Shown: positions 14,581 through 43,775 of the stretch, one piece after another
Numbering within the stretch: the first letter of the stretch is position 1
Layout of the letters: every line of letters begins with the position of its first letter
Assembly: GCF_040954835.1 (NCBI RefSeq)
Contig: NC_090712.1
Span: 1,869,284-1,933,283, forward strand
Origin: Lepisosteus oculatus
Taxonomy: Eukaryota; Chordata; Actinopteri; Semionotiformes; Lepisosteidae
Length of the DNA stretch: 64,000 nucleotides
Direction of reading: 5' to 3'
Program-made: the position numbers and the translations under genes
Notes under the pieces: generated by a model
The model's database searches: none
What the model was told of the DNA's origin: nothing
The model's input: only the letters and a program-made list of their open reading frames with translations

Positions 14581-15304
14581 TGCACTTTAAAAAAAGATAA
14601 AAAGAAGTCGCAATATAACTTCAGTATTCCTTTTCCTTTGCCTTTTAAAGGTTTCAGTTTCTTTGTTTCAGATCTCGCCACAGAGTGCTCTAGACAAACA
14701 TTTCCACACGTTTTATTGGGGTTCTTCTATAAATACCTTCTATAGATTTTTTTTGCAGGACTTCCTTCATCGAAAATATATAAACAATGGATCCGGTTCC
14801 AAGGAATGGCATCGGAGGGTTTAAATATTCAGAATGTTTTAATTGCGTCATCAATCACACTCCGAGACGAGCGTATTATGTGAGACATCTCAAGCCTTGT
14901 GATTTGCAAATTCTAACACAATATTGGGTAATGTAAAGGTGTTTTTGGAGGAGGATGTTAAAGTCTTAGTAACGTTAGATTTAACAATTTCTTGAAAGAA
15001 TTATCAGTAACAGCCTATTAAATCCATATGAAAATAAACCCATAACAAGAACAAGCGAATTTTTACAAATGGGTGGATAAGTGCAATGAACATAGTTTCT
15101 CTCATGAGACAAAACCTAGCATTCCTATCTGAGTTCAATACTGAGGCGCAATACAACTCTACAGTATGTACAACACCAATGTAACTCTTACTGTATAAAC
15201 ACAAAACTGCGCTAGAACCAAAGACACACGGAATTGATTTCAGAACCTGATTAACCCCAGGTATTTTTTGTTTTTGATTTTTGTAACACGTATTAATAAA
15301 TGTG

Positions 15305-15365
<61 letters not shown>
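15305..15365. repeat. (ATT)n microsatellite
   Basis: About 20 uninterrupted copies of the triplet ATT lie 570 bp upstream of the oprm1 start codon. On the - strand it reads as a run of isoleucine codons, which makes a meaningless 127-codon open frame. The 5S-SINEs elsewhere end in a similar triplet repeat, but no SINE body is attached here. Confidence 0.95.
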
Positions 15366-15366
<1 letters not shown>

Positions 15367-15582
15367 AGGCTTCAAAAACCTACACACAAACAGGCGTCCG
15401 ATTTAAAGAAGGATTATTTTTTGGCCGTGGTGGGGATGCTGTTACTGTACGTGGTGCAAAGCAGATAGCGCAGCATGATCTGCTTGGGGGCTGTTTTTTA
15501 AATCGACGTAATACAAACTCTCCAGCTGATAATCAATTCAAACCAAGATTCCTTTTTTTTAAGGCTGTCGGGTGGTCATGTG

Positions 15583-15937
15583 GTTTATAAAGTGACGTAA
15601 CGTGGCTTGATAAAACGAGAAAACGCGACGTGAAAGTGATCGGCTTCAGCTGTACGTTACACTACGGGCTCTCCAGACGCGTGTCTACAGGATCGACAGT
15701 ATTTGCAAATCAGGCGGCAGATCCAGAGAGCTGACTAGCTACAGTACCTGCCACACGTGTTGAGGCAACGGGTCCTGCGTGCAGGGGGGCACAGCGACAG
15801 TCCAAGCAGTGCCGTTTCCCGCAGAGGTACAGACAGAGAGACTCTTCGGCTGAGCTGCTCCGAGCCCGAATTGCCTGCTTGATTCGTTTATTGATCGCTT
15901 GATTGATCGATTGGTTTCCTCATCGATCGGTGCCATC
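15583..15937 (+). promoter_or_regulatory. oprm1: Candidate oprm1 proximal promoter and 5' UTR
   Basis: A TATA-like TTTATAAAG at about 15583-15591 is followed at once by a CRE-like TGACGTAA, and a second GACGT core lies near 15628 in a CpG-containing stretch. The start codon is roughly 345 bp downstream, a reasonable 5' UTR length. The final part of the leader carries repeated ATTGATCG / TTGATCG units at about 15892-15930, and the start context GCCATCATGG is a good Kozak match. cAMP control of opioid receptor genes is known in mammals; whether this CRE works is inference. Confidence 0.4.
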
Positions 15938-32901
<16,964 letters not shown>

Positions 32902-32907
<6 letters not shown>

Positions 32908-35900
32908 CTAGCCGTGGAGATGTCATCGCTGGACTATCGCTCGCAGCCCGCTGATGACATGAATTCGGAGATCACACAGGTTACCACAGGGCTTTAGCTA
33001 GTCCCAGCCTCGAGCGCACTGCCAGCTGTTGGAATGGCTGATGGCTGCAGCTCAGAGCCTCTCTTGATGCTTTCCCCCTGACTTACTGGGTGTCAAGGGT
33101 GTGGCCTTTGAATGTGCTTCATGCCAGCCCTGTGAGACTTTCAGCCAGGTCAGGCAGAGCTGTTTCACTGAACAGCGTGAACAGTCAAGCATTTCAAGGG
33201 AAAAACAAGCCAAACCACAGTTGCGTCAACCTGTCAAGCAGTTGTTTAACATACATTGGCTGTATGTACCCAGTCATACTCTTCTGGCGTGTGATAAACT
33301 GTGCCCTACCTTGTGGTCCCAGAACAGCAAAATGCTACAGCGTATTCAAGGACTGGGAATGTAAATGAATCTTTCTTCTTACTTCAGACTTTTTTCCAGA
33401 GCAGAACATTCTGGAATCCCTGAAAAGATCTTTAACAGAACCTTTAAGAATTGAACCAAAAAATGAATTTTAATGTAACTCCAAGCCAGCGTGTCTTTTG
33501 GGAAGGGCAGTGCAACTGTTCAGGGGATTGCATGTGCGCCAGTACATTCACTGAGAGTACCAGCTCTTAATTTATTGGTGACCAAACAGATCATCTCCTC
33601 TTGGGAAATGCAGAGATATGCTTTTATAAGCATTTATAAGCATTTTCAGTTGGATATTCTCTTAGTATCCAAGTGACAATTTTTTTATATTGTATTGTCA
33701 AACAACCTGGCAGTACATTTGACATTTAACTTTGATAAACAGGTAACTATGAGCTGTTGATTGAAGTTATCAGTTGAGGAGATTCAGAGGTCTTTGGAAA
33801 TTTATACAGATGTTTTTCCACTTACAGACTGCTGTGTATAATTCCTTTCCACTGAGGGCACATTGCTTTGGTCATTCAGACCTTTCAGCTAAAGATTGTT
33901 ATTGAAGCTTTACATGTTATTTATTGAACATCTAAGCTTACGATGCTCTTGTTTAGATATTTTGTACAGAAAGGGTGGATTTTTACTTTTTTCTTGCTCT
34001 TTCTCACAGTTTGACTTCTTTGCAGCTCCTGATCAGAATATTGTATTTTTGTATTTGAAAGATATTCTGTATTAGTATGTACAGTATAACCTGTCCTTTC
34101 TGGGCATCCATTAAAGTTACTGTGTATTGTGATTTTGTACAGTGGGCTCTGATAGAGGAAAGGCTTGGACACTGCCACTGGCCGATGATTGATTGATTGA
34201 AATTCTCAGATGTTATACCATTCCACTGGAAAGCTGTGCTAATGCAGAAACAATATACAACGGAATCATATTGTTGACGTTGCCTTCTATTTTAGTGCAA
34301 GTTTCTCAAACACTTACAGTATATCTCACTTCTTGTTTTTGTTCTACACAGCCTTTAAATTCCTGATTAATTATTCAACAAGTTGTACTACTTTGGCACT
34401 TCTTGGCCCTATTATCTGTGCTATCAGCATACCAGATCAGCACAGCAAGTAAAGAATTGCCCCACAGCTCAGTGCTTAGTACTATAAGATACAATAATGG
34501 GGCTCTAGAGTGCGGAAAAGAGGCCAAATGATGACTGACACCAGGCAAGATGTGTTTTAAATGATTAGTGACTTCAATTTGTATTTACAAGAAACAATTG
34601 CTCATAAACAGAACCCGTGTCTTCAGACTCTTTTTTTTATTCACATTTTTCCAATGAAATAACGAACAATGTTTTCTTACACTGCACAACATATTTGATT
34701 TCTGAAGGTCGCAACACATCCAACCCATTCTCAAAGTTCAGCACAACTCTTTCTCAAAAGCTTGGGTGTGAAGAACGAGGACTTTGTGTCGTGTGGAAGG
34801 GTTTGAATGGTTTTCTTTATGCTTCAGAGTTTGCCTTTCGTGTTTTATTTTTACCGGATTGAAGAAAACAAACAGCACACATTTTCTGCTCAATTCAGGG
34901 TTGTATAAGCGTGACTTCAGGTTCCTACAAACTACAGGCTATAAGGATAAAGGGCGATAAAGGTCTCCATATAAGAGAAAAATTACTATACTTCTCTTTA
35001 CTTTTTGAAGAAAAGAGAAGGGTTTGATTTAAACCTCTGTATCGGATTTTGCAGACAGTAATTTACCTTGTCAGATCCTGTCCTCCATTTGTGAAATAGC
35101 CTGAAAGTGACTTATTCAGATGGGTGCCTTCAGTCTCCATTGTAACTATTGTAACTATTGTCGTGTGTAAACTGAGCACCATGAAACTGACTGTTCTTTG
35201 TATTTTATGTTGTAAATTAAAAGTATACAGTTGATGTGTGGCTAATTAAGCACTGGTGAATGTACATGTACAAAACTTCTTACATTCAAGTTATTATGTT
35301 TTATTTTCAGAATTCTGAAATTTGCATGACATTGTGTTTGACATTTACATTTCTGAAAAGTATATTTACGTCATTAAATGTCTTAATGGATCCCATATTT
35401 TTTATGTTTCAGGTTTTCTTGTGTCATATTTTATTTTTGTGAAATACAGAAATTACTATTAAAAACACTTGCAATATTTATTTCATAAACTGTAAACCAA
35501 CTATGTCATTATTTCTGCTTTGACAAGGGGAACAGGGAACTACATCAATAATTCATACAGTGGAAGAGGGGCATTACCATAGTGTTTTCTACCTGAGTCT
35601 GCATGTTGGTGCAGCAGGGAGAGTTGTATTAAATGTAATAGTGGCATTTTTTATATTTGTAATAGTTGCAAGAATCTGTCCGGCTTTCAGCAGAATAATG
35701 GGAGTTTGACAGTTAAGTTGAAGTGAACATCATAAGAGAAAGGCTGAAAGGCTAGTGGGCTTTTTTTTGGTGTGATTTCTGTGTTTCGGAAACAAACATG
35801 TCGAAGAAGAAAAGGGAAAGCCGACAAAAGTTACGGTCTCCTCAGTTTTTTACACTTGCTCCTGGGCTTTCCAAATGTCACTTGGAAAAAATCGAACCTG

Positions 35901-36460
35901 ACAGTTTTGTGATGACAAATTTGTTTACGATGTCCCTGTTTATCTTAGATGCACCTTGACTGTGTTTGCCAAGGGCAAGTGGGAATGATTTCCAAATTTG
36001 GAAGTAAAGGTGTCTCAGGCAAAGTCATTCTTGAGGAAGACCTGTGATGGGATTATGTGTTTAATGCTTCACATCTGGACAGTGCTCTGCTGGACACGTC
36101 AACCAATGAGGGATCTGCAATATTTATTGTAATAATATTTATTATATATGGTGTTTAGAGCTGTATGATGTGACAAGAATGGGTTCTCCTGCTGATCCCA
36201 GATTGCAAGTCCAGCACTTAATGGCTGCATTTTGTCAGATAAACACTGGGTGTCAACAGGGTGCTGTTGCTGGCCAGGTCAAAATTCTGATTCAATCCAG
36301 ACAATTCTTTTGTTTTTAGTTTTTTGGGGGGGCGGGGGGGAGTTGGGGTTAATAATTCTGCTTCACCATACGTTGTAAGAGGAATTTACATTTTGTTAAA
36401 ATGTTGAAGTAATCATGCTGAGCCTTTTTTTAAATGAGTGAATATTTCAATAAACAAACC
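32902..36460 (+). other. oprm1: oprm1 3' region: intron 3 or 3' UTR
   Basis: If exon 3 is not spliced, translation ends at 32907 and this is 3' UTR. Candidate poly(A) signals are ATTAAA at 35216-35221 and AATAAA at 36449-36454, with a later AATAAA at 38423-38428. If spliced, this is the start of intron 3 towards a final short exon. I searched by eye for a segment encoding the mammalian-type LENLEAETAPLP ending and found none. The long stretch is AT-rich and free of recognised SINEs, which mildly favours transcribed 3' UTR. Confidence 0.45.
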
Positions 36461-39400
36461 TATGGAGTGTAATCGTTTTTATGGTTCTTTTAAAAAGAAC
36501 ATATTCTTTTTCATGTTCTATTTGACTGATATATCTTATCTATAAAGTGTCACTTTACTTCTTTCACCATGAAAAAAGACATTCATGAAGACCACAAACA
36601 GCTTCCATCCAAAGGATTATGAAAAAAAAAAGATTTTAGTTGGTGTTTAGTTTTGCGTAAATGCTGATATTAATCTGATATATCTCAGGGTTGTGATCAC
36701 CATGATCGAAATTGGCCTTTTAGCTTGAGCTACTCCACAGCGCTGCTCCACAGAACCTTTTGGTACACATGTGCTCCAGAATACTTGTGAAGGTAACCCT
36801 CACTCCATTCAGTTTCTCAGCCATGGTGCAGATATGGTACTTGCTTGCAGCCCTTAGTTTGCAACCTCCACTTCTGCTCAGTTCTTGGTTCTTCAAATGA
36901 TTTAGCCCTGACACAACAACTGTACCCCAACTAGCAGATACTTCCTGGACTGGTGATGATGTCATCAAAAGGAGACAGCTCTTGTTTATGAGCAGCTACA
37001 GTATATGCCCCTTCATCAAATACTCTTTATTATCAGAAATTATAAGCACTTTGTATCTTCTTATCTAATAATGTTGTGAACAGCAGTGTAAATAACCTTT
37101 TCTGTTTTTTTCACAAAATATGATTGCGACAGTAGGCATGTAACAGACACCCTGGAGTGTGAAACATATTTATCTGGGCTCTGACAGGACCCATCTGAAG
37201 AATATTTTTCTCTCTGTGCTTCAGAAGGTTTTCTGTAAACCATTTTTCTGTAGACCATGCCACTTGTTGTGCAGCCTTGGGTCATTACCACAGTAGCCAA
37301 CATGCATTTAATGAGTTAATTAGAATTAGTCTGGGTCTGTAAATAAGATGAAGCTCTAATGGAAAGGAGTGGACATACCGTATAGTTGATTTCACGCAAA
37401 ATATCCTGCATTCAGCAGCTGCAAACTTGCTTGAATAAACAAAGTCCAGCATCAGACTGCCTGTAACTTTTATTCCCAATGGCACAGTGTCATTGTGAGC
37501 GTGCTCTGTTATATTGCACAGTGTCTCTGAGGTACTGATGTGTGAAGGGACTACAAGCAGGTCCTTGTGTCTGACTCAGTGGCCCGAAAGTTTTCTCATG
37601 CCGTCAGGCTGTGTTTCCTGTTAAAGAACAGCCAGCTCTTCACCCCCCAGTTTGTGTAAAACAGTGTTTTCACTGTACGAGAGCATCTTCTTTAGTATTC
37701 AAAAATCTGATTTAACCCTAATAGAGGGGTTCCGTACACAGAGCCCAGGACTTTACACATTCTGATTGGCTGAGAATTTGGCAAATTTAGCATGGTTCTC
37801 TTTGGAGGTAAATTTCTGATGGGACTGCATTTTCTACAGATCGATTCCTCCCTCTTTTCAGAAGGAGAGCTGTCTCCGAAGGTGAGGCACACATCGTGTG
37901 ATGTTGTGTGCCTTCCTCTATTCTCTCAGTGATGCACCACAGCTCTCAGGTGGGTGTGCAGAATGGCTCTAATGCTTTTCAAGCAACAGCAGATATGCCG
38001 GATTCTCGCCAGCTACTGACCACACAACAGGAGATCATATCCTGCAGAGACGGATTCAAATTAAATTATATGGGAAATTAAATAATGACATATTAATCCT
38101 TTTATGTCAATTTTCAACATTTGTTATCCTCTGAATAGCACGTGCTATTTGGCATTTTAGCTTGAATGAAATCAAGTAAACAGCTGCTCTGCACAGAAAA
38201 TAATCATGTCTGAAATGTCACAATACTGATATTAGAACAGATGCACAAAAACAGTGAGTCGTGTAGGAAGTGCCAGTTTAATTATGTTTGTCTTTGATAT
38301 TCCAGTATTGTGCATCAACCAACATTTTAACATTTTAAATTAATCTTACATGTTGTATTAATACTTCTCAGTGACCAAAAGATTGCTGTTTGAAAACTGC
38401 AACAATGTGGCTGGAATGAAAGAATAAACAGTTTCTTTAGTAGAGGGTTACTTGTTTTTAGCGGGACAATTCGGTTACTTCTTTGTGCCCTATAAAGCTT
38501 TTTGATCGAAAAATTAAGAGAAACATTCCTAGTGGAGTCAATTCATAAATAACAGTTGCAGATCAGTTTCTATGGAGCAGGATTCTTAGAAACTGGAAAT
38601 TAACTAGATTATACTGGGTTTATTGTGAAGGGATAATGTAACAATAGTTAAATGTAAATGTTAAGATATAAATAAGAAAACAAATTACTGCTGTGTGGTT
38701 GCCTTTTAGGTTATGCTGTTAAGTACAAAAAAGAAGTTAATGTGAGCAACGCACATACTGTAGCTCGGTTAAAGCAAAATATAATCTAAGGAACGCAGGG
38801 TTTAGGAGTGGGCTATCATTGAAGTTGGCACCAGTCAGCTATCGAGATTCAGAGGCATCCTGGAGAAGATTCAGGTCTGCAGTTTAATTCACTTAGGGTT
38901 ACTTAGCAACAGTGACATAAGTGACTGGAAGGGATGAAGCAGTTTCATTTTCTACCTTTTCCTACGAGAGCACAGAGCAGGTAAGACCTACCTAGAGGAA
39001 TTGCATCTTTTTACTGGAAAATATGTTTTTGAGCTTCCACTCTGCCACAGGTGTGTTTATTCTGGACCACCTGATGAGGAGGGGCCGCCTACAGATGCAT
39101 CAGGGTGATTGTTTAGTAATACCGTGATCATGTTGTACATGCTGGGGCAACTCTGTTGCACTCAACTAAGAGAACAAGACCTTATATGTCATTTTCATTC
39201 ATTTTTTCCCCTTCATTTCCCAGAGCTGCAGGAGAGAGTGAGAAGCAGGGCCTGTTTTCTCAACTGCAGTCCTCAGACAGCGCAGGGTCTTCTGGTCTTC
39301 TGGTTTTCCTTCCCCCTGAGCGCTATGTTCTGCACTCAGCTTGCCCTTCCCTCAACACTGTGACCCCTTTCCCAGACGGTGAAGCACTGGAACAGCGCTC

Positions 39401-39813
39401 TTCCTCTTCTGATCTTCTTTGCAGCTGCCTGTATCCCCAGCCTCCTGGCAGCAGGAGAACCTCGAATCAGGCTCAAGTTATTCTGAGTGCTTCAGCTGGG
39501 GCTGGGGGGGATGCAGTCAGGGGGGTCTTTCTCTAGTTCTGTCAGTGCGGACCTCTGCCAGCTCAGGCAGACAGTGGCACTATCTGTAACATCAAAGACT
39601 GCAGCTTAAACGGTGCCCAATGCCAGCTGAACAGCCCTCTGCATGATCACAGGATTCATGTCATTTCAGCACCTCTTTGGACTTTGAACTGTAGGGCGTG
39701 GGGATTTTAGTTTTCATTGATCTACAGCTTAGTTGCACAAAGCATCTGGTTAAGAAGCAGTTTAAACCAAACTGATTCAAGTGCTTAGAAATTGTGTATG
39801 AGCCCATATAAAG

Positions 39814-39855
39814 GCAGGTTATATGGGTTATATATATATAACCCATATAACCTGC
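39814..39855. repeat. Perfect 42-nt palindrome
   Basis: Two 21-nt arms, GCAGGTTATATGGGTTATATA and its exact reverse complement, meet with no loop, centred on an alternating TATATATA core. An extra partial arm copy (CCCATATA, 39803-39810) lies just to the left. The stretch directly to the right is a dispersed repeat (GGACCAGGGCTGGCCACC). It may be the inverted terminus of a mobile element or a replication-slippage product. Confidence 0.95.
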
Positions 39856-40963
39856 TGGATTGTTGCTGTCCAGGACCAGGGCTGGCCACCCAGACAGGAG
39901 TTCCTCTCCCCAAAGCAGGTGGCCACGTTTGATTGGCTATCCCAAGTCCTTTCTTCATGGCCCTGTGATGGACCAGGGGGAGAGTAGTGTTATTGACTTT
40001 CTGATAATGGGGAGATGGGTATGTGATGGAGCCTGTGCACTTTAACCAAGCACACACCTAACTGTTGTGAGTCTGAGCACATTATACATTAACAGTAGGA
40101 AGGCTGGTGAAGTCACCCTTCTTTTTCAGAGTTGCTTCTACAGTACCTTGCCTAGTGTCCCGACTCATTACAGCAAAAATCAACGTGGTAAATTTACAAC
40201 TGGTGATCACCATACCACCGGCATTTATTGATATTAGAAAAAGTGTTAAATTATATCACGGCCTTTTTAATTTTCACTGGTAGCAACAGTTTAATCAGCA
40301 AGCTGATGAGGGAAAATCATGTTTGAATTGGAGACCCGTCAAATTCTTTTCAGTGTAACGGCTCTACAATTCTAAGAGAAGATCTAAAACTAGAAATGAG
40401 CACAATAAAAATTACACATATCCCTTATAAAGTGGGTTCACATCAAGGGAATGGGTACATTATACATTGGTGAACTGCTAACGGGTTATACAAATACTAA
40501 ACAATGCCCTGAATTTTTCATTTTTCAGTGAACTAGCTACAATGTGTACTTGTAACTTGCTCTTCGTTAATAAGCTAATTATATTTGCTCGGTCAATGCA
40601 GGATGTCTAATCTGTGTTTGGGAGCTTTGGGAAACGGCAGGAAAAGTTTCATGTTTATGCGCTCTGTGAAGCCACAGCACCACAGCTGTGCTGCTAATTG
40701 AGCCCATTTCCTTGTTCGGAGGTCTCTGCCTTTTACTTCTTGTTACTATAGCAATGACAGCAAAGCACTAGCCCCGCTCACTGGGAAATACTCCACAACT
40801 GGAACATCATTCACTCCAACAAGCCATGAAGGTGAACCCTCAGGTTTTTGGGTAGTTCAGCAGCAGAGTGGAAGGCCAGTGAGAAAGGTGTGTGAATTGC
40901 ATCTGGTGGCCTGAAACCAGAAATAAGCAACCCCCATTTCCATCATCTTTTTTTTTATTTTAG

Positions 40964-41002
40964 GAGGAGAAAAAGAGATATGTGGGCATCAGTGTGGAGT
41001 AG
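40964..41002 (+). other. Speculative terminal exon for oprm1
   Basis: A strong pyrimidine tract and acceptor (CATCTTTTTTTTTATTTTAG) precede an open stretch that, spliced in phase to exon 3, would add twelve residues beginning EEKKRY and end at TAG. Mammalian exon 4 also adds twelve residues, but the sequence is not similar. There is no support beyond the splice site and length. Confidence 0.12.
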
Positions 41003-41384
41003 TGAGTCTTAAAACATATTTTATTTTACTCAGATTTCTTCAGGCTGTTTTAACGGGTACAAAAGCAAGTTGCATCAGCCAACTAACGTAATTGAAACTT
41101 TATTTAAATGAAAATAGAGCAGTTATAGTTAAGTTGATAGTCCAACATGGAATGCATCTAAAAGGCTGGTTTTGTGCGTAGTACAGGATACTGGACCAGT
41201 CCAGTTGAATTTGCCATTCAGTAACCGGTGGTGCTGAAAGGTCAGAAAGACGAACTTAAAAACAGTTACCCCAAAGGGTATTAAGACGACATATTCATAG
41301 TCCTGAGCAGCCTTCATGCTGGAGATCCATCAAGACTTCGGATCTATGGCTTTCTTCCGTATATTAAAAGATCAGATAGGATAA

Positions 41385-41560
41385 AGATGAGGGCAGGCCA
41401 TTCTTTCGGGAGCTATTTAAGGAGCTGACAATCTCAGCTAGGTCTTTCTTGAAGAAAGACAGAGTATCAACCCCAACAACATGGCCGACTAACATGGTCC
41501 AGACTCTAGCATCCTTTTGTGTAAAAACCTACTTCCTTTTCTCAGCAGAATTGCCAGCAA
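41385..41560 (-). mobile_element. CR1-like LINE C-terminal fragment, antisense
   Basis: On the - strand the segment encodes VFTQKDARVWTMLVGHVV followed by FFKKDLAEI, a decayed copy of the CR1-type ORF2 C-terminus. Only this block survives. It lies about 150 bp upstream of the likely sf3b5 promoter. Confidence 0.6.
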
Positions 41561-41689
41561 ATTAGATATTTACAAGAAAAATAGTTACATTTATGGGGTA
41601 CATAAAATGAAACCTATTGTAAATTTATCAGCGAAAGATAAATCCTTTGACCTACTAAAATTCGTTTAATTACGTTCACTTAGGGAGTC

Positions 41690-41864
41690 TACCGTCGACC
41701 CAATGTCAGGGTTTCCGCTCAATCGAATTTTGCGAAGGCAAGAGGAGACTGTTTGTCCTTTCTCGCTTCCTGTAGAAAGCGATTTCAACGTGTGCGAGTG
41801 GAGCGGTAACTAATTCCGTAGGAAGAAAAGGCTATTCAGGTTGTTTATTTTAAAGTCATCAGTG
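41690..41864 (+). promoter_or_regulatory. sf3b5: Probable sf3b5 promoter and non-coding exon 1
   Basis: A CpG-containing stretch holds an ETS-type site (CTTCCTGT at 41766-41773), has no TATA box, and ends at a good donor, CAGTG followed by GTAAGA, at 41864/41865. A YY1-type site (GACGCCATTTT, around 41984) lies just inside the intron, a common arrangement in housekeeping genes. Splicing to the acceptor CTCTCGCAG at 43190 would place only six bases before the ATG. Exon 1 is inferred from splice signals, not from homology. Confidence 0.4.
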
Positions 41865-42654
41865 GTAAGAATTTATTTTTAGAATTGTTATACATTAAAT
41901 GTCTGTCAGTTATTTATGTGAAGGTAAAGGGAAGGTTTTGTTAAATGTGCGTTTGTTAACCGAGTGTGTTAAAGTAGTTTACGACGCCATTTTAAGTATT
42001 TTAGTTACTTTAGACATGAGTTTTCAGGTTATTTTAAACGAAAGAAAAATTTTATTTCATTTTTTATTGTACGACGTTCGTTGATCTTCAGGAATAGACT
42101 GGGATTAGTTTGAGGTGTGTTTTAACTAGTTTTGAAATAGTTACGTAAAAGCAATGGGATTGTTTTTGTAATTCTTTCTCGACGGTGAAACTAGTAGCCT
42201 TTCTTGTTAGCTCAAACCCTAAATGTACTTTGTATGGCACATTCTGAAAAATAACTAACATTGTACTCTTTGTATCACAAGTTTTGGTTATTGTTTCTAA
42301 GCCACTTAGACTTATTATATTGCATTTTATCTTACGAATTAATGGCGGAATGCTAAAAATATTTTTATTGATTACTTGAAAACACTAGTCTCGTATCAAT
42401 GACTTTAACTGTATATGTTTCAGTATGAAATAAATACCAATACTCCTACCACTATAACTGCTACTGTAGGCCTCCGTCTGCAATTCAGTTCTTAGACTTA
42501 GTCTGGTGATCGCATTCTTGTCTTCACAATTGAATATTTTAGTTGTTTTTAATAACTTTTGTTTCTCTTACATCTTACGTACCCGCCCACATTTAAGCCG
42601 CCGTGAGTATGCTTTGACAGGGTATATTTTTCCAATTGTACATGCAAGTTCGAC

Positions 42655-42768
42655 GGAATAATAATAATAAATAAATAATTGCTTACACTTATATAGCGCT
42701 TTTCTGGACACTCCACTCAAAGCGCTTTACAGGTAATGGGGACTCCCCTCCACCACCACCAATAAGAC
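42655..42768 (-). mobile_element. 5S-SINE copy C, 3' tail only
   Basis: Only the 3' terminal 110 bp of the family is present: triplet-repeat tail, TATATAGCGCTTTTCTGGAC, CACTCAAAGCGCTTTACAGG and the CCACCACC run. Reading on the - strand, the copy is 5' truncated, as expected from incomplete reverse transcription. It is in the likely 5' UTR intron of sf3b5. Confidence 0.85.
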
Positions 42769-43196
42769 CTGGTTTGTTTCCTGATACCTATTCAAATGTC
42801 TCTTAATCACAAATCACGAACATTAGGAGCTCAAAGCTCTTTTCTGGCACGTGTTCCTGAATGGCAGCCTCTATGAGACGCTTTAATGATAATTCAAAGT
42901 GAATGAAATTTCAGAGGCTCTTGTGATTTACCGTTCCTGTACTGTAGCAGCAGACTGAAGATGCAAAATCTCAGGCACCCACTAGGACATGAAGCACCAG
43001 ATGCTAGAAGCCGTTTGGTTAAAAAGATTAAAACTAACTTTTGTTCTGTTTATACCCTCACCTGAAGTCATCTCGGTTCTTTAACTGATAGTTAAACGCA
43101 AGGGATAAGACATGATCAATCCGACTCGCGCTGATTAGCTGCTGTACCCGAGGGGTCTCCTGTTTTGATCGCTTTGCGCTCCTCTCGCAGTGGAAG

Positions 43197-43457
43197 ATGA
43201 CGGACCGCTACAACATCCACAGCCAGCTGGAGCACTTGCAGTCCAAGTACATCGGGACGGGCCACGCCGACACCACCAAGTGGGAGTGGCTGGTCAACCA
43301 GCACCGGGACTCCTACTGCTCCTACATGGGCCACTTCGACCTGCTCAACTACTTCTCCGTGGCCGAGAACGAGAGCAAGGCCCGGGTGCGCTTCAACCTC
43401 ATGGAGAAGATGCTGCAGCCCTGCGGGCCGCCCGCCGACAAGCCAGACGACGCCTAG
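43197..43457 (+). CDS. sf3b5: sf3b5, splicing factor 3B subunit 5 (SF3b10), 86 aa
   Basis: Small helical subunit of the SF3b complex of U2 snRNP, which helps hold the branch-point region in the nucleus; it contacts SF3B1 and SF3B3 and is also a SAGA component. The single coding exon gives 86 residues, the family length, starting MTDRYNIHSQLEHLQSKY and ending with ADKPDDA. It is almost identical to the human protein; visible changes are conservative (for example FSVAENES for FAIAENES). The CDS is very GC-rich against an AT-rich setting. An acceptor, CTCTCGCAG, lies six bases before the ATG. The poly(A) signal is at 43749. Confidence 0.98.
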   Translation: MTDRYNIHSQLEHLQSKYIGTGHADTTKWEWLVNQHRDSYCSYMGHFDLLNYFSVAENESKARVRFNLMEKMLQPCGPPADKPDDA

Positions 43458-43775
43458 CCCGGGGGGCCAGCCCGGGGCCGTGCCTCTGTAGATCGTTTCT
43501 GGGCGCCTCCGGGACTGCGATGATGGAGAACGCAAGCGGCTGCGTGTGCGAAGGGAAGGGCGGGAGCAAGTCGGTTTGGTCTTGGCACAGTGCGGCGGTT
43601 TTATCTTCGGCAGCGTTCGGATAAGCCAGTGGCGGCGTCTGTTCATAATTTCAGTTGTGGTGTCTGGTGCTTTTATAGAAACAGTTCATTCTGGTGTTCC
43701 TCATTGTTGGGTGATATTTTACTGATTTTTTTTTTTACATATTTTTACAATAAATTAATGCTGACCGATTTGACT
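43458..43775 (+). terminator. sf3b5: sf3b5 3' UTR with poly(A) signal
   Basis: AATAAA at 43749-43754 lies about 290 bp after the stop codon and is followed by GT/T-rich sequence (CTGCTGTTGC, GGGTTTTGTCCG). A 3' end at about 43770 is likely. The UTR starts GC-rich and becomes T-rich. Confidence 0.7.

Larger units (their letters stand above)
1..15580. other. Upstream intergenic region, no supported gene
   Basis: No open frame here has a recognisable domain, a family match or a convincing exon chain; the longest (151 codons, - strand, 9931-10386) is not recognised. The stretch is AT-rich and holds scattered repeats entered separately: a possible LTR near the left edge, a reverse transcriptase fragment near 2.4 kb, a possible DNA-transposon remnant around 7.0-7.9 kb, a tRNA-type SINE at 14.3 kb and an ATT microsatellite at 15.3 kb. 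A GC-richer patch at about 5.84-6.25 kb and a pyrimidine-rich patch at about 9.95-10.3 kb are unexplained. Distal regulatory elements of oprm1 could lie here, but nothing in the sequence identifies one. Confidence 0.6.
36461..41690. other. Intergenic region (or oprm1 intron 3), no supported gene
   Basis: No conserved coding exon is recognised. Contents entered separately are a 42-nt perfect palindrome at 39.81 kb, a CR1-like fragment at 41.4 kb and a possible short terminal exon at 40.96 kb. Two segments (near 20.09 kb and 39.87 kb) share GGACCAGGGCTGGCCACC, a dispersed repeat also seen in oprm1 intron 1. Confidence 0.55.

Noticed and set aside
15004-15387. 127-codon - strand frame with a long isoleucine run
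   Set aside because: Made by the (ATT)n microsatellite; no real protein features.
38586-38605. oprm1 exon 4 candidate reading KLEIN then stop
   Set aside because: Resembles the start of the mammalian tail only by chance; the acceptor is poor and the frame stops after five codons.
43116-43646. 176-codon - strand and 144-codon + strand frames around sf3b5
   Set aside because: Both overlap the GC-rich sf3b5 exon in other frames; the 86-codon frame is the conserved one.
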